Shown in pieces: positions 25,570-34,414 of a stretch of 64,000 bases of DNA. Below the pieces are notes generated by a model that searched no databases, had not been told where the DNA came from, and worked only from the letters and a program-made list of their open reading frames with translations. How positions within the stretch are numbered: the stretch's first letter is position 1; the number at the start of each line of letters is the position of its first letter. The DNA is from a bacterium (GTDB lineage Bacteria > Myxococcota_A > UBA9160 > UBA4427): contig JANSYR010000005.1 in assembly GCA_024742285.1 (NCBI GenBank), forward strand, positions 186,001 to 250,000. The letters are read 5' to 3'. A program made the translations under genes and the position numbers.

Positions 25570-25750
25570 GGGCGGGTTCTCCAGGTTCGAAGTGCGGGGG
25601 ATGCATCTCTGCGGGCGCTCCAGTCTCGCGAATTCCTTCGCGGGCCGCAGCGGACCCGGGGCGGGCGGGTTGCCCACGTAGGGGAAGCTCGCGAGACTTC
25701 CGCGCCCCATCCGGTGCGGGCCCGTGCGCCCGTGGAGAGGCGAACCGACC

Positions 25751-26530
25751 TTGGCACGCGTCCGCTACGCCCGAAGCCCGCGCGAGTCGGAAGACGCCAG
25801 GAATGCGCGCCGCGAGAAGGACGAAGGCTTCGTTCGATTGCTCGTCGGCCGCTACGAGACCGACCCGGAGGCCCTCGCCGCGGTCGTGCCCCGCCCGCTC
25901 GAAGCCGCGCCGGAGAACGAGGTCGAGATCGTCGTCGCGACGGTGGGCGAGGGGGCGCTCCAGCGGGGCTCGGCGCTGATCGGGGTTCGGGTCGACTACG
26001 ACGGAACGGCGGGGGTGATGCCGCTCTCGATGCCGTGCGACGACGCGGCGGCGGTCGCCGAGGCCCGGGAGCGCTTCGGCGAGCCGCGCAAGCAGGGGAC
26101 GGTCGACCTGGTCGTGGACGGAGACGGGGTGAGCGCCTCCGTGACCCGACGCGACGTACTCTTCCTGCGGTTGGGCGGACGGCGGCGCGAGGACCTCGAT
26201 CGGGGCGCGTGGGCGAGCACCAGCTTCTCCTTCAAGGCGTTTCCGGCCGTGGATCCGACCCGGGACTTCGATCACGACCCGCAGCTCGTGCGGAGCGATT
26301 GGCGGTTCGAGCCCACGACGGCCGTTCGACTCGACGGCGGGATCGAGCTCTGGGACTCCCCCTTCGATCCGATCGCGGATCTTCCGGTCCGTCGGCTGGT
26401 CGAGCTGCGGTTCGGGGAGGGGCGCTACGCCCGATCGGCCCGGGTCGTGCGGCCGGTGCCCGGGGACTGGCTGTGGCCGTTCCTGCATCAACGAGACGAC
26501 GCGCCCGGATCCGAGGGTGTCGAGGTCTGA
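25751..26530 (+). CDS. acetoacetate decarboxylase-like protein
   Basis: About 259 residues from a TTG at 25751 (GGAG about 12 bp upstream); a GTG at 25724 would add nine residues. Family features are GFVRLLVGRYETDPEALAAVVPRPLE at the front, ALIGVRVDYDGTAGVMPLSM, and the block RFGEPRKQG where the Schiff-base lysine of acetoacetate decarboxylases lies. Relatives decarboxylate beta-keto acids or catalyse aldol-type reactions. It is followed 19 bp later by an SDR on the same strand. Confidence 0.82.
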   Translation: MARVRYARSPRESEDARNARREKDEGFVRLLVGRYETDPEALAAVVPRPLEAAPENEVEIVVATVGEGALQRGSALIGVRVDYDGTAGVMPLSMPCDDAAAVAEARERFGEPRKQGTVDLVVDGDGVSASVTRRDVLFLRLGGRRREDLDRGAWASTSFSFKAFPAVDPTRDFDHDPQLVRSDWRFEPTTAVRLDGGIELWDSPFDPIADLPVRRLVELRFGEGRYARSARVVRPVPGDWLWPFLHQRDDAPGSEGVEV

Positions 26531-26549
26531 CGGGAAGACGGAGGTGACG

Positions 26550-27323
26550 ATGAGACTGGAAGATCGTGTGGTGCTGGTGACTGGTGCGGGCTCGGGGATC
26601 GGCCGCGAGATCGCGCGGACGCTCGCGGGAGAGGGCGCGCGCATCGCGGCGGTGGACCTTCGCCCGGAGACCGCCGAGGAGACGCTCGGCCTTCTCGCCG
26701 GGGACGGCCACTTCGCGTGCGCCGTCGACGTCGCGGATCCCGACTCGGTGCGAGAGATGGTGGGCCGTGTCGACGAGGCGCTCGGTCGGATCGACGTGCT
26801 CGTGAACAACGCGGGGGTGGATCACATTCCCGGGGACGGACGCGAGAAGCTTCTCGAGACCGGGCAGCAGACGATCCACATGAGCGACGAGGGCTTCACG
26901 AAGCTCATGGCGATCAACGTGAACGGCGTCTTCTTCTGTCTGCGCGAATCGATCAAGATCATGCAGCGCGAGGAACGCGGGGGCTCGATCATCAACATGT
27001 CGAGCATCGCGGGTCTCTCGCCGAACGGAAACGTGAGCTACGCCGCGTCGAAGGCCGCGGTCCTGGGCATCACCCGCTCGACGGCGCGCGAGCTCGGTCG
27101 GTTCGGGATCCGCGTGAACGCGATCTGTCCGGGGGTGATCGAGACGCCCATGACGGCGGGGGTGGCGGAGCCGATGCTCAAACCGCTGATCCGGGCGACA
27201 CCCCTGGGACGGACCGGGCAACCGAGCGACATCGCGAATACCGCGCTCTTCCTGGCGAGCGACGAGAGCAGCTTCATCACCGGTCAGTGGATCTCGCCCA
27301 ACGGCGGGCTCGTGATGCAGTAG
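26550..27323 (+). CDS. classical SDR family oxidoreductase
   Basis: A 257-residue SDR. TGAGSGIG cofactor loop, acidic residue in AAVDLRPE (NAD preference), NNAGVDHI, catalytic serine in MSSIAG and YAASKAA. The C-terminal FITGQWISPNGGLVMQ is the usual ending. GGAGG about six bases before ATG 26550 supports the start. It probably works with the acetoacetate-decarboxylase-like protein just upstream on a hydroxy/keto substrate; this is an inference from adjacency. Confidence 0.94.
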   Translation: MRLEDRVVLVTGAGSGIGREIARTLAGEGARIAAVDLRPETAEETLGLLAGDGHFACAVDVADPDSVREMVGRVDEALGRIDVLVNNAGVDHIPGDGREKLLETGQQTIHMSDEGFTKLMAINVNGVFFCLRESIKIMQREERGGSIINMSSIAGLSPNGNVSYAASKAAVLGITRSTARELGRFGIRVNAICPGVIETPMTAGVAEPMLKPLIRATPLGRTGQPSDIANTALFLASDESSFITGQWISPNGGLVMQ

Positions 27324-27353
27324 GCCGTCCCGAGCCAGAGCCGCGGCGCCGCG

Positions 27354-28952
27354 TCAGGAGGCGCCGTCTGTCCCGCCCGGGATCCATCTCCCGTCGCGCA
27401 GGAAGGAGGCCGGGGGGCGTCCGACGCGAGCGACATAGGTCGCGAGGGACCGGAAGAACGCCGCCTGCGCATCGACGAGCTCCTGGGAGGCCGTCGCCGC
27501 CTGGATCTCGCGAATGTTCACGTCGATCAGGTTCGACAGGCCGAGCGCGAAGCGTCGGCTCTCCGCGTCGCGAAGCTGCTGCGCGAGCCGGACGTTCTCG
27601 CGTGCCTGCTCGGTCTGGTCGAGGGCGGCACGGAGCCCGGCGAGAGCACGGTAGACCTCGGCGAGGATGCGATCGCGAGCGAGGCGCGCCTCGGCCTCGA
27701 GTCGGGACACGCGGGCCTGCGCGGCGGTCGCGCGACCGCGCGCGTCTCGCATCTGCAGCGGGAGCGAGAGGCGGAGCTTCGCCATGATCTCGGTGCTGTC
27801 GCGAGAGTCCTGGGAGAGCGAGCCGATCTCGTCGATCCCGGCGCGGTTGCGTCCCATGTCCTGGGAGCCCTTGACCTCGAAATCGAGCTCGGGGAGGAGC
27901 TCGTTCCGGGCGAGCCCGAGCTCGGCCATCAGCTTCTCGCGCGCGAGGTCGAGCTGTCGGAGGCGTGGGTGGTCGGCGCCGGCGTGTTCGAGGTCGCTCC
28001 GGATGCGCGCGTCCGGCGGAAGGAGCTCCGCGGGGAAGAGGGGCGGCAGCGCGCTCCGGCCCGGCACGCTCGGGGAACCGAAGTCGTCGCGGCGGTAGAG
28101 CGAGAGCGTGATCGAGGCCTGTTCGAAGTCCTGGACCGCGCGGCGTAGACGCGCTCTTCGTTCGACGATCAGACGTCCGTTGTCGACGAGATCGATCTCC
28201 GGCTCCGCCCCCGCGCGCACGCGCCGCTCGATCTGGGATTGGCGCTCCTCGGCGACGGAGAGCAGCCTCTCCGCGATCCCGAGCCGGCGTCCGGCGGCGA
28301 CCCAGTTCCAATACGCGAGCGAAGCGTCCCGGACCACGGAGATCCAACGCAGCTGCGCTTCCGGGGAGAGCGATCGGAGGTCGATCTCGGCCTTCGCGAT
28401 CCGGGTCCGCTCCTTGTCGGTCCAACCTCCGCGAAGCAGCGGGATCTCGACGCCGACGCTGAACTCGCCGTCGTCGTCGGTGAGGGCACCCGCGTCGTAC
28501 GACGCCGCATCCCCGTCTCCGATCCGATAGCCGCCCGAGAACGTCGTTCCCCAGAGTCGCGTGGGCGCTTCGAGATCGACGCCGAGCGTATCCCGCTCGT
28601 AGAAACCCTCCGGTCGGAGCTCGCCTTCCACGCCCAGTCGCACGTCGAATGCACCTCGCGAGGACTGGAGCTGCGCGGCGCGCAGGTCGAGCTCGGCCTG
28701 CAGGGCCTGTAGGGACGGAAAGTGGAGCGAGGCCGACTCGAGCACGGCCTCCAACAGAAGCGAGTCCTCTGCGGGCGGTGCGGCAGAGGTGACGACCATG
28801 CCGTCCGACCCGGTCGGTGATTCGGCGGCGAACGGCAAGGGTGACGTCGCGCCTTCCTCGGCGTGTGACAACCCCGTCGCGACGACCATCAGGGCCGCCG
28901 CCGACAGGAAGCCTCGGGCCGCGAGGGGCCGAGGGCGAATGCGGATCGTCAT
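27354..28952 (-). CDS. TolC-family outer-membrane efflux/secretion protein
   Basis: A 532-residue outer-membrane channel. A signal peptide (FLSAAALMVVATGLSHA) is followed by long coiled-coil repeats with internal duplication typical of TolC: QALQAELDLRAAQLQSSRG, REKLMAELGLARNELLPELDFEVKGSQ and TEQARENVRLAQQLRDAE. It forms the outer end of a tripartite pump with the adjacent HlyD and ABC proteins. The start overlaps the HlyD stop by 4 bp. No secreted RTX substrate gene is seen nearby. Confidence 0.92.
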   Translation of the reverse strand: MTIRIRPRPLAARGFLSAAALMVVATGLSHAEEGATSPLPFAAESPTGSDGMVVTSAAPPAEDSLLLEAVLESASLHFPSLQALQAELDLRAAQLQSSRGAFDVRLGVEGELRPEGFYERDTLGVDLEAPTRLWGTTFSGGYRIGDGDAASYDAGALTDDDGEFSVGVEIPLLRGGWTDKERTRIAKAEIDLRSLSPEAQLRWISVVRDASLAYWNWVAAGRRLGIAERLLSVAEERQSQIERRVRAGAEPEIDLVDNGRLIVERRARLRRAVQDFEQASITLSLYRRDDFGSPSVPGRSALPPLFPAELLPPDARIRSDLEHAGADHPRLRQLDLAREKLMAELGLARNELLPELDFEVKGSQDMGRNRAGIDEIGSLSQDSRDSTEIMAKLRLSLPLQMRDARGRATAAQARVSRLEAEARLARDRILAEVYRALAGLRAALDQTEQARENVRLAQQLRDAESRRFALGLSNLIDVNIREIQAATASQELVDAQAAFFRSLATYVARVGRPPASFLRDGRWIPGGTDGAS

Positions 28953-30313
28953 TTCGGGGCGCTCGTCCTTTCCGCTTGGGCGGCGGATCGCCCGGTGCCC
29001 ACGGCCGGCTGGAAGGCCACCGTCGGCGGGAAGCCGTTCGCCTGTCGCCAGAGCTCGTATCCGATGCTCACCTGGTCGAGGAGCACGAAGCCCTTGGCGC
29101 GAACGCCCTGTCGGAGGAACTCCGCGGCGGGCCACGGCTGGTCGTTCTCGTCCGGGACGACCAGCAGGCGGAACCTTCCTGCCCCGTCGTCGCTCGGGTC
29201 GATCAGGGCGACCTTGCCGCCGAACGTCCCGACCGCGACGGAGGGCCACCCGGCGAACTGTACGGCAGGCCATCCCTCGAACTGCAGACGGACCGGTCGC
29301 CCCTCGTCGATCAGCGGGACGTGATTGCCGTCGACCCAGAGTTCGACCGCACGGCTCTCGGTATCCGGGATCAGCAGGACGAGCGGATCTCCCGACTTCA
29401 CGAGCTCGGCTCCGGAGGCTGCGAAGACGCGGAAGACCGTGCCGGCGCGAGGGGCCGTGATCAGCTGCATGCTCTGCTGCGCGATCCGGGTCTCGAGGCT
29501 CGCGACCCGCTCGCGTAGCGCGTCGCTCGCGACGAGCGCGGATTCGCGTTCGGCCCGGGTCGACTCGATCTCCGCCGTCGCGCGCGTGTCGATCCGACCG
29601 AGGTCGGCGCGTTTCGCGCGTTCGTCGTTCCGGGCCGCTTCGAGGCTCTCCCCGGCCTGGCGAAGCATGGCCTCGGCCTCCTCGGACTCCCGCCGTGCGA
29701 CTTCGAAGTCGAACTTGGAGACGAGACCGTCGGTGACGAGCTCGCTCTGTCGTTCGTAGTTCAGCCTGGCCTGCTCGGCCTTCGCGCGGGCGCCCGTCAA
29801 CGCGGCCTCCGCTCGGCGAACCTGGGCCGTCGCGATCGAGACCTCGCTCTCCGCGGCCTCGATCGAGAGCTCGCGGGCGCGCTGAAGCGCTTCGATCTGC
29901 TTGCCGTAGACGCTGACGCGCTCTTCGGCAGAGGCGAGCTGGCCCGCGAGGGCACTCTGCTGGGTGGCGAGCCGCTCCATGATCGAGGGGTCGTTGTCGA
30001 CGATCTCCATCAAACGGTCGCCCGCTTCGACGCGGGAGCCTTCGACGACCCAGGTCTTCCGGACGCGTCCGTCGACCGGTGCCGCGACCGTCTGGATCCG
30101 GTCGTTCGGCGCGAACGCAGCGACGCGTCCCGTCCCGGGGATGTTCTGCTGCCACGGGAGGATGATCAGCGCCAGGAAGATCGCGCCGAAGAGGCCGCCG
30201 AGGAAACGCGACAGGATGCGCAGGGCCGAGGGGCCGCGCACCAGCTCGATCGCGCTGAACGAGGGCTCGGAGGAATGATCGGGTCGGAATCCCGTGGCGT
30301 CGGTCTCCGCCAT
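28949..30313 (-). CDS. HlyD-family periplasmic adaptor
   Basis: A 454-residue membrane-fusion protein. One N-terminal membrane helix (around residues 34-53) precedes the first half-lipoyl block VAAPVDGRVRKTWVVEGSRVEAGD, a long alpha-helical hairpin rich in Glu/Ala/Arg (about residues 110-290), and the second half-lipoyl with ITAPRAGTVFRVFAASGAELVKSGDPL. The beta-barrel end follows. It links the inner-membrane ABC protein to TolC. It shares TGATG with the ABC stop and ATGA with the TolC start, a fully coupled three-gene unit. Confidence 0.92.
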   Translation of the reverse strand: MAETDATGFRPDHSSEPSFSAIELVRGPSALRILSRFLGGLFGAIFLALIILPWQQNIPGTGRVAAFAPNDRIQTVAAPVDGRVRKTWVVEGSRVEAGDRLMEIVDNDPSIMERLATQQSALAGQLASAEERVSVYGKQIEALQRARELSIEAAESEVSIATAQVRRAEAALTGARAKAEQARLNYERQSELVTDGLVSKFDFEVARRESEEAEAMLRQAGESLEAARNDERAKRADLGRIDTRATAEIESTRAERESALVASDALRERVASLETRIAQQSMQLITAPRAGTVFRVFAASGAELVKSGDPLVLLIPDTESRAVELWVDGNHVPLIDEGRPVRLQFEGWPAVQFAGWPSVAVGTFGGKVALIDPSDDGAGRFRLLVVPDENDQPWPAAEFLRQGVRAKGFVLLDQVSIGYELWRQANGFPPTVAFQPAVGTGRSAAQAERTSAPK

Positions 30314-32463
30314 CAGCCTGCCTCCGTCGCGGGCAGCGCCGCGTTCTGTTCGGCGACCCGGATCCGCAGGCGCCGGTCGCCGAGGTCGACCGTGCGGTCG
30401 ACACGTTCGAGGACGTCCTCCCGGCGCGAGACGACGATGACCGTGAATGGGCGCTCTTCCGAGAAGATCGCATCGAGGACGCGTTCTCGCTCGATGCCTT
30501 CGAGGTGCACGAGCTCTCCGTCGATCGCGAGCAGGCGCGGTCGGCCTGCGAGGGCACGCGCGATCATCAGACGGGCGATCTGGCTACGCGTGAGCGGCAG
30601 ACCGTCCGTCGCGACGCGCGTGTCGAGGCCGTCGGGAAGCGCGCGGATCTCGTCGAGCAGGCCGACCGCGTCGAGCGCTCGGGTGACGTCCGCCTGCGTC
30701 GCCGACGACTCGAGGATGCGCACGTTGTCGAGGATCGTGCCCGCGAAGATCTCGGGGTCTCGGATGCAGACGATCTCTTCCCGGAGGCTCTCGAGTCGGA
30801 GCTCTCGGAGGTCCTCTCCATCGATCTCGATCTGACCGGTCGACGGCTCGCGGAGACCGCAGATGAGGTCGATGAGGATGCTCTTCCCGCTGGCCGGCGG
30901 ACCGGTGAGCGCAATGCGTTCGCCCGGCCCGAGGTTCAGGCTGACGCCGCCGAGCACCGGCGTCCCGTCGAAGGCGTGGTCGACGCCGAAAGTCTGGAGG
31001 CGGGCCCCGCCGGATCGCGTTGGAAGCGTGCGGCCCCGCTCGCGCTCGGTCTTCAGGTCGAAGAGCGTGCCGACCTTGTCGACCGCCGCGAGCAGGTCGT
31101 AGAAGACCTCGAGCTGCTTGCCGAGTCGCGCGAAGGCGGCGACGACGGCGGCCACGATGATCTCGGAAGCGACCAGCTGGCCGAGGGTGAGCTCGCCGGA
31201 CACGACCAGGAAGCCGCCGAGGGCGAGCACCAGGGTGTTCACCAGCACCTGCAGTCCGAGCGAACCGATGAGCTGGCGGAGGACGATCCGAAAGTGACGC
31301 GAGCGTCGTTCGACCCAGCTCGCCGCGAGCGCGTCGGAGCGGGCGGAGACGAAGGCGCGTCCGGAGTGGCTCCGAAAGGCCGCCGGATGGCGAACCAGCT
31401 CCTCGAACCAATCGGCGAGGGCGTACTTCGCGTAGGACTCGCGGATCGCAGTGTCGGTCCCACCGCGCCCGAGTCCGACGAGCACGAAGTACATCGCGCC
31501 CACCAGCAGCACGCTCAGCCCGAGCATGAGCGGGTGGTAGAAGGAGAGGATCAGGAGGCCGGTCACCGTCTGGAGGAGGACCGCGGACCCATCCAGCAGG
31601 AGCGAGGCGCTCGCCTTCTGGAGCGTGATCAGATCGAAGAAACGGTTCACCTGCTCCGGGCCGTGCCGGACGCCGAACGCGTCGATCGAGACCCGCGGCA
31701 GATGGCTCGAGAGATGGACGCATGCGCGGACGAAGATCCGCCGCTTCAGGAACTCCGCGACGTACGCCTGGAACGCCGACAGGGAGGCGCCGAAGGCGAG
31801 ACCGACCAGGAGGAGGAAGGCCAGGACGACGACGGGCTGGACGAGGCCGCCGAACGCCACCGTATTGACGAGCTGCTGGACGGCGATCGGGACCGCGAGG
31901 GAGACGAGGCCGATGAAGACCGCGTAGAGCACGATCGAGAGGACGTCCTCCCGCTCGGGCCCCAGGATCTCGAGCAGCCGTTCGAACGCGCTCGGGTCTT
32001 CTTCGTCTCGTGAGCTCGCGGTCGGGAAGCCCGCACCCACGCGAAGCCAACGCTCGAGGTTCGCGTCCGCATCGTTTCCGAGGCGACTCGCCAACCCCTC
32101 CGCATCGATGCGCGTCGGAGGTACCGGCGGCACCACGAGATGCACGCGCCCGCGCGTACCGCGGGTGATGATGATCCAGCCCGTCTGGGGGGTCCAACGA
32201 ACCAGCGGGGCGTCCCGTCGGACGACGGAGCAGACCTCGCGGGCGTTCAGCTCGACCGGTTCCGCCACCATGCCCGCCGAGCGGCAGACCCTGGACAGCG
32301 CCTCGTCCCAGGTCGAGAAGGGGCCGTCGGCCTCGACCGCATCGGGGTCGAGCTCGTGCTTCCGGCAGCGCGTCTGTTCTCGGAGCAGCGCGATCAGCGA
32401 CAGCGGGACTTCCGGCCCGTTCGCAGAATGCGACGAACCGTCCGATTCGATCGGCGACGACAT
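30313..32463 (-). CDS. type I secretion-like ABC transporter with a degenerate ATPase domain
   Basis: A 716-residue protein with HlyB/LapB-like layout: an N-terminal C39-like domain without the peptidase cysteine (about residues 20-130), five or six membrane helices (about 175-440), and an ABC domain (about 490-700). Walker A is intact, GPPASGKS at about residues 521-528. The Q-loop glutamine is Arg (CIRDPEIF, R568), the signature is LTRSQ (624-628) instead of LSGGQ, Walker B is LLAIDGEL with Gly at 649 after D648, and the switch histidine is Arg (VVSRRED, R680). ATP turnover may be lost or need a partner. It starts 23 bp after the universal stress gene. Confidence 0.88.
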   Translation of the reverse strand: MSSPIESDGSSHSANGPEVPLSLIALLREQTRCRKHELDPDAVEADGPFSTWDEALSRVCRSAGMVAEPVELNAREVCSVVRRDAPLVRWTPQTGWIIITRGTRGRVHLVVPPVPPTRIDAEGLASRLGNDADANLERWLRVGAGFPTASSRDEEDPSAFERLLEILGPEREDVLSIVLYAVFIGLVSLAVPIAVQQLVNTVAFGGLVQPVVVLAFLLLVGLAFGASLSAFQAYVAEFLKRRIFVRACVHLSSHLPRVSIDAFGVRHGPEQVNRFFDLITLQKASASLLLDGSAVLLQTVTGLLILSFYHPLMLGLSVLLVGAMYFVLVGLGRGGTDTAIRESYAKYALADWFEELVRHPAAFRSHSGRAFVSARSDALAASWVERRSRHFRIVLRQLIGSLGLQVLVNTLVLALGGFLVVSGELTLGQLVASEIIVAAVVAAFARLGKQLEVFYDLLAAVDKVGTLFDLKTERERGRTLPTRSGGARLQTFGVDHAFDGTPVLGGVSLNLGPGERIALTGPPASGKSILIDLICGLREPSTGQIEIDGEDLRELRLESLREEIVCIRDPEIFAGTILDNVRILESSATQADVTRALDAVGLLDEIRALPDGLDTRVATDGLPLTRSQIARLMIARALAGRPRLLAIDGELVHLEGIERERVLDAIFSEERPFTVIVVSRREDVLERVDRTVDLGDRRLRIRVAEQNAALPATEAG

Positions 32464-32486
32464 GGTGCCTGAACTCCCTCTGACGC

Positions 32487-33398
32487 TCAGAGCGCCAACT
32501 TAGCATTCGGCGGCACGGTCAAGACCGAGCACCGGACCTGGCGGACGACGGTCTCCGCCGTCGCGCCGAGCAGGTCCCCCGCGCGATCCGGTCGACTGAG
32601 CGTGCCCATGACGATGAGGTCCGTCGCGGACTGCCTGGCGATCATCGGCAGCACTTCGGTCGGGCTCCCCTCGAGCAGGTGGAGACGGTCGGCACCGATG
32701 GGCTCGCGGCGAGTACCGAGCAGTGCGTCGAGCTCCGCCGAGGTGGCCTCGAACGCGTCATTGCGCAGCCGCTTGCGGGCCTCGGCGGCGAGGTGGGCAC
32801 CGGCGCGCTCGAAGTCCGGCGTCGACCAGGCGGTCGCGACGTCGATGGACGAGCACGTCCAGTCCGCGATTTCGTCGGACCAGTGCAGGACGCGCTCGGC
32901 GAGACGGCGGCGATGGGGCTCGTCGGTCGGGTCGACCGCCGCGAGGATCCGCTCGGGGAGCTCGGCGGATTCGCCGACCACCCAGACCGGGCAGGGGCAA
33001 CGGCGGAAGAGATGGAGCGCGGTCGAACCGAAGAACACGCTCCCGGACCGCGAGAGGCCGCCGGCGGGCTTCACGACGAGGTCGATGCCCCGTTCCTTGA
33101 CGCGCGACGTGACCGACTCCCACGGAACGCCCCACTCGACCTCGACGTCGACCGTCCGCGACGTCGAGCGCAGCGGCCCGATCGCCGACTCGAGGCTCTC
33201 GGCTTCCGCCCGGAGAAGGACGTCCCGCAGCGAGTCTCCGTCGTGGGTCTTCGCGTCCAGGGCCGCCGTGTTCTGGCCTTCCTCGAGGACGCGCAGAACG
33301 TCGACGTCCGCGCCGAACCGCTCGGCGATCGCCGTGCCCAGGGTGAGGGCGCGGCCCGAGCGATCTTCAGGGGGAGAGAGGATGAGCATTCTCTTCAT
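32487..33398 (-). CDS. tandem universal stress protein (UspA family)
   Basis: A 303-residue protein with two UspA modules. Module 1 starts MKRMLILSPPEDRSGRALTLG and ends with VVKPAGGLSRSGSVFFGSTALHLFRRC; module 2 ends with IVMGTLSRPDRAGDLLGATAETVVRQVRCSV. The second keeps a GxxGx9GA-like nucleotide loop, the first a looser one. GGAGG precedes ATG 33398. The ATG overlaps the LysR stop (ATGA), so it is translated with the dab regulator; a link to carbon or energy stress is an inference. Confidence 0.9.
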   Translation of the reverse strand: MKRMLILSPPEDRSGRALTLGTAIAERFGADVDVLRVLEEGQNTAALDAKTHDGDSLRDVLLRAEAESLESAIGPLRSTSRTVDVEVEWGVPWESVTSRVKERGIDLVVKPAGGLSRSGSVFFGSTALHLFRRCPCPVWVVGESAELPERILAAVDPTDEPHRRRLAERVLHWSDEIADWTCSSIDVATAWSTPDFERAGAHLAAEARKRLRNDAFEATSAELDALLGTRREPIGADRLHLLEGSPTEVLPMIARQSATDLIVMGTLSRPDRAGDLLGATAETVVRQVRCSVLTVPPNAKLAL

Positions 33399-34414
33399 CG
33401 CGAGACCTCCGTGGTGGACGCGAGGGCGTCGTGGGAACGACCCGGCGACGGGACTTCCTCGTCCCGATCGTCGTCGGCGCGAACTACCCGTTGTCGGGTC
33501 CCGGACGCGACCTGGGAGAGAAAACCAGGACCATAACGGTCCGAAATGGCAACGGCCGTGAACTGCGTGCGGATTGCGTGGGCGGTGCCGAGCCATCGGA
33601 AATCGCCCCGGGCGCAGAGCGAGTGGGACAGGACAGCCGGTGCCGCGAAGACCCCACGGCCCTCCAGAGCGAGGCTGCGCCGCACTTCGAGCGAGTCGGC
33701 GATGGCGACGACCCGCCTTCGCACGCCCTGGGTCTTCAGCCAGGCGTCGATGGCGGCGTCGTCCGACGTCCCGAGGAAGGGAGTGCCGTCCAGACACTTC
33801 GGGAAGTCCGCCGACAGCTCGGCGGCGTGTTGGGCATGGGCGAAGAAGCCCAGGCCGCAGTCGCCGAGGGACTCCGCCGCCATGGGGCCGTCCTCTCCGA
33901 TCGGGGTCGCACGCGTCGTCAGCACGACGTCCACCTCGCCGCTCGCGAGGGATCGTTCCGCGTCCGCCGGATCGATCTCCGAGAGGACCACCCGGGCAGC
34001 GGGCTCGCGCGCGACCATCGCCTCGACCCAGTGCGCGGCGAGGCTCGCGGGCACCTGCGCGTCGACGCCGACGGCGGGTCCCCTCGCCGCGTGCTGCTCG
34101 ACCGCGTCGAGCAGCTCGCAGCCGGTCGCGAAGATCCGCTCGGCGTAGTCGATCGCGATCTCGCCCACCTCGGTCGGGGTGAGCCCGCCGCGCACCCGAT
34201 CGAAGAGGGGCATGCCGAGGGTCTTCTCGAACTCGCGAATCTGTGCGCTCAGGGTCGGCGGCGCGAGCGCCAGCGCTTCGGCCGCTCGCGTGAGACCTCC
34301 GGCCCGGGCGACGGCGTGGACCGCGGCCAGGTGTCGATAGTTGAGGCGACGACCCGCATCCGCGGGGATCTGGCTCGGCTCCGGGCTCATCGGCGTGAGG
34401 GTCGCAGTGCTCAT
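33395..34414 (-). CDS. LysR-family transcriptional regulator linked to the dab genes
   Basis: A 339-residue LysR protein. The winged helix-turn-helix is LAAVHAVARAGGLTRAAEALALAPPTLSAQIREFEKTLG (about residues 27-65) followed by the linker PLFDRVRGGLTPTE. The effector domain has the usual two-lobe pattern and a C-terminal tail rich in Asp/Arg. CbbR-type LysR proteins control CO2 fixation genes; an analogous role for dabA/dabB is likely. Both ends overlap neighbours by 4 bp: dabA upstream, the stress protein downstream. Perfect inverted repeats upstream of dabB at 38442-38450 and 38501-38509 are candidate binding sites. Confidence 0.92.
   Translation of the reverse strand: MSTATLTPMSPEPSQIPADAGRRLNYRHLAAVHAVARAGGLTRAAEALALAPPTLSAQIREFEKTLGMPLFDRVRGGLTPTEVGEIAIDYAERIFATGCELLDAVEQHAARGPAVGVDAQVPASLAAHWVEAMVAREPAARVVLSEIDPADAERSLASGEVDVVLTTRATPIGEDGPMAAESLGDCGLGFFAHAQHAAELSADFPKCLDGTPFLGTSDDAAIDAWLKTQGVRRRVVAIADSLEVRRSLALEGRGVFAAPAVLSHSLCARGDFRWLGTAHAIRTQFTAVAISDRYGPGFLSQVASGTRQRVVRADDDRDEEVPSPGRSHDALASTTEVSR

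Noticed and set aside
24745-26547. A 600-codon plus-strand frame across the SDR and decarboxylase-like genes
   Set aside because: Composition is low-complexity Arg/Gly/Ala, and the region is fully explained by the two real genes on each strand.
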